Shown one piece after another: positions 14,968-16,263 of a stretch of 16,263 nt of DNA. Positions within the stretch are counted from its first letter, which is position 1. Each line of letters starts with the position of its first letter. This DNA comes from Actinomycetes bacterium (GTDB taxonomy: Bacteria; Actinomycetota; Acidimicrobiia; Acidimicrobiales; Microtrichaceae). A program made the position numbers and the translations under genes. The DNA is taken from assembly GCA_023434535.1 (NCBI GenBank), contig JAEYSR010000303.1, positions 1 through 16,263 on the forward strand, written 5' to 3'. Below the pieces are notes generated by a model. That model saw only the letters and a list, made by a program, of their open reading frames with translations, was not told where the DNA came from and did no database searches.

Positions 14968-15680
14968 CAGTGGTGACCCCCGTGCGCGTCTGCGTCGTCG
15001 GAATGGGTGTGGTCGTCGCCGGCGGACAGCGCCGCGGCCCGGCGCTCTCTCTCCTGCAACGACGCGGCGTCGAGCGGCTGGCCGCCCTCGGGGTCGCGGG
15101 TGCCGAAGCCGAGCTCGCCGGCCCAGGCCACGATGCCCTCGAAACGGGCGTCGCCCGACGGAGCCGTGGCGCGCATCCAGCCGGAGGTGTCCTGCGCCGG
15201 GTCGAACCCGCCGTCCCAGTGCTCCCACGGCAGCTGCTGGGGCCGACCGTCGTCGCCGACCAGGAGCTCGTCCTTGGTGTAGATGGCGTCGTCGCGGTTG
15301 GTGAACGCGAACTCGAAGAGCTTGGTCTCGGTGATCGCCTCGGTCGGGCACGCCTCGACGCACAGGTCGCAGTGGATGCAGCGCAGGTAGTTGATCTCGT
15401 ACACGAAGCCGAAGCGCTCGCCCGGCGACGTCGGATCCTGCGGGTCGTTGTCCTGGCCGCGGACGTAGATGCAGCGGGCGGGGCACACGCCGGCGCACAG
15501 CTCGCAGCCGATGCACTTCTCCATCCCGTCCTCGTAGCGGTTGAGGACGTGGCGCCCGTGGAAGCGCTCCGGCTTGGGGCGCACCTCCTCGGGGTACTGG
15601 ATGGTGACGCGCTTGCCCGAGTCGGAGCGCGTGCCGGCCCACTTCTTGAACGTGACCTTGAACCCGTCGAGGTAGCCCAT
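14967..15680 (-). CDS. nuoI: NADH-quinone oxidoreductase subunit I (ferredoxin-like)
   Basis: 237 aa, peripheral subunit carrying two [4Fe-4S] clusters that pass electrons toward the quinone site. The two ferredoxin motifs are C56-x2-C59-x2-C62-x3-C66 (CIGCELCAGVCP) and C101-x2-C104-x2-C107-x3-C111 (CIHCDLCVEACP). The C-terminal third is an extension ending in a His/Asp-rich tail (HTHSDDADAHGGHH). ATG at 15680 behind GAGGAGGG; the start overlaps the nuoH stop as TGATG. An open frame to 15938 is rejected as non-coding overlap with nuoH. Confidence 0.97.
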
Positions 15681-16263
15681 CAGAACCCTCCTCGCGAGCG
15701 GTCGGCGGACGAGCCGGGCGCGACGCCGCCGGAGAGGGCCGCGTCCGACAGCGGGTCCTCGGCCTGGTGCCGTGCCGCCGCGGCGCGGATCGAGGCCCGG
15801 AGCATGAAGCCGCCGACGACGAGGATCGCCACGGTCACCGCACCGGTGAGCACCGGGTTCCACCCGATGTCGTCCGCGACCTTGACCGACGTCAGCAGCA
15901 GGAACCACCCGAGCGCCAGCGGGATCAGGAGCTTCCATCCCAGGTCCATCAGCTGGTCGTACCGGAAGCGGGGCAGCGTGGCCCGGAACCAGACGAACAT
16001 GAACAGGAAGATCAGCAGCTTGGCGAAGAAGTAGATCAGCGGCAGGACGTAGTCGGCCGCCCAGCCGGGAGCGCCCGACGGGATCGGCCCCGACGGGCCG
16101 CCCAGGAACAGCGTCACGATGACCGCCGACATCGTCACCGTGTTCAGGAACTCCGCCAGGTAGAAGAGCGCGAACCGGAACGACGAGTACTCGGTGTGGA
16201 AGCCGCCGACCAGCTCCTGCTCCGCCTCGACCAGGTCGAACGGAGGACGGTTGAGCTCGGCGG
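15680..16263 (-). CDS. nuoH: NADH-quinone oxidoreductase subunit H, C-terminal part
   Basis: Partial: the start is beyond the right edge; 193 residues to the stop are visible. The first residues, AELNRPPFDLVEAEQELVGG, are the highly conserved NuoH cytoplasmic loop near the quinone channel. FHTEYSSFRFALFYLAEFLN and TMSAVIVTLFLGG follow. Several transmembrane helices and a short Ala/Asp-rich C-terminus complete it. NuoH links the peripheral arm to the membrane arm and lines the quinone cavity. An internal ATG at 16138 is not the start, since the conserved loop lies upstream of it. Confidence 0.97.
   Translation of the reverse strand, partial: AELNRPPFDLVEAEQELVGGFHTEYSSFRFALFYLAEFLNTVTMSAVIVTLFLGGPSGPIPSGAPGWAADYVLPLIYFFAKLLIFLFMFVWFRATLPRFRYDQLMDLGWKLLIPLALGWFLLLTSVKVADDIGWNPVLTGAVTVAILVVGGFMLRASIRAAAARHQAEDPLSDAALSGGVAPGSSADRSRGGF

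Overview
This is a GC-rich window with actinobacterial character. It has GTG and ATG starts behind GA-rich ribosome sites, tightly overlapping genes, and nuo subunits with acidic or His-rich tails. The class is uncertain; an Acidimicrobiia-type organism would fit, but that is inference. The window has two parts.

Right half (about 8675-16263, all minus strand): the distal end of a respiratory complex I operon in the order nuoH (cut by the right edge), nuoI, nuoJ, nuoK, nuoL, nuoM, nuoN. Most junctions are 1-4 base stop/start overlaps. The nuoL-nuoM junction is instead bridged exactly by a 12-codon micro-ORF. This part is ordinary apart from that bridge and the charged extensions on NuoI, J, L and M.

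Left half (1-8577): a compact accessory locus. A minus-strand operon starts at 8481. It encodes a C39-like cysteine peptidase with Asp-rich Ca-loop repeats, an IniC-like dynamin GTPase, a membrane-anchored protein ending in a GrpE-type domain, an IniA-like dynamin GTPase with a membrane segment, and an acidic low-complexity protein. Converging on it from 826 are two plus-strand genes for proteins built from exact 13-residue Ca-loop repeats (plus 21-residue repeats in the second). A 14-bp hairpin lies between the two convergent units. Divergent from the first repeat gene is the N-terminal part of a STAND/MalT-like ATPase regulator, cut by the left edge.

Two things tie the accessory locus together. 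First, the 13-residue repeat occurs in the two plus-strand proteins and at the N-terminus of the C39 protein. Second, the sequences upstream of 826 (+) and of 8481 (-) share a gapless 43-bp module: 31 of 43 positions are identical, with a CTTGGCACGAT box 29-30 bp upstream of a TAnnnT -10-like element. The layout recalls mycobacterial iniR-iniBAC (MalT-like regulator, low-complexity protein, two dynamins). Here Ca-loop proteins, a peptidase and a membrane GrpE-like protein have been added. I propose a co-regulated, probably cytoplasm-facing, Ca-linked envelope-stress or membrane-remodelling system; the function is inference.
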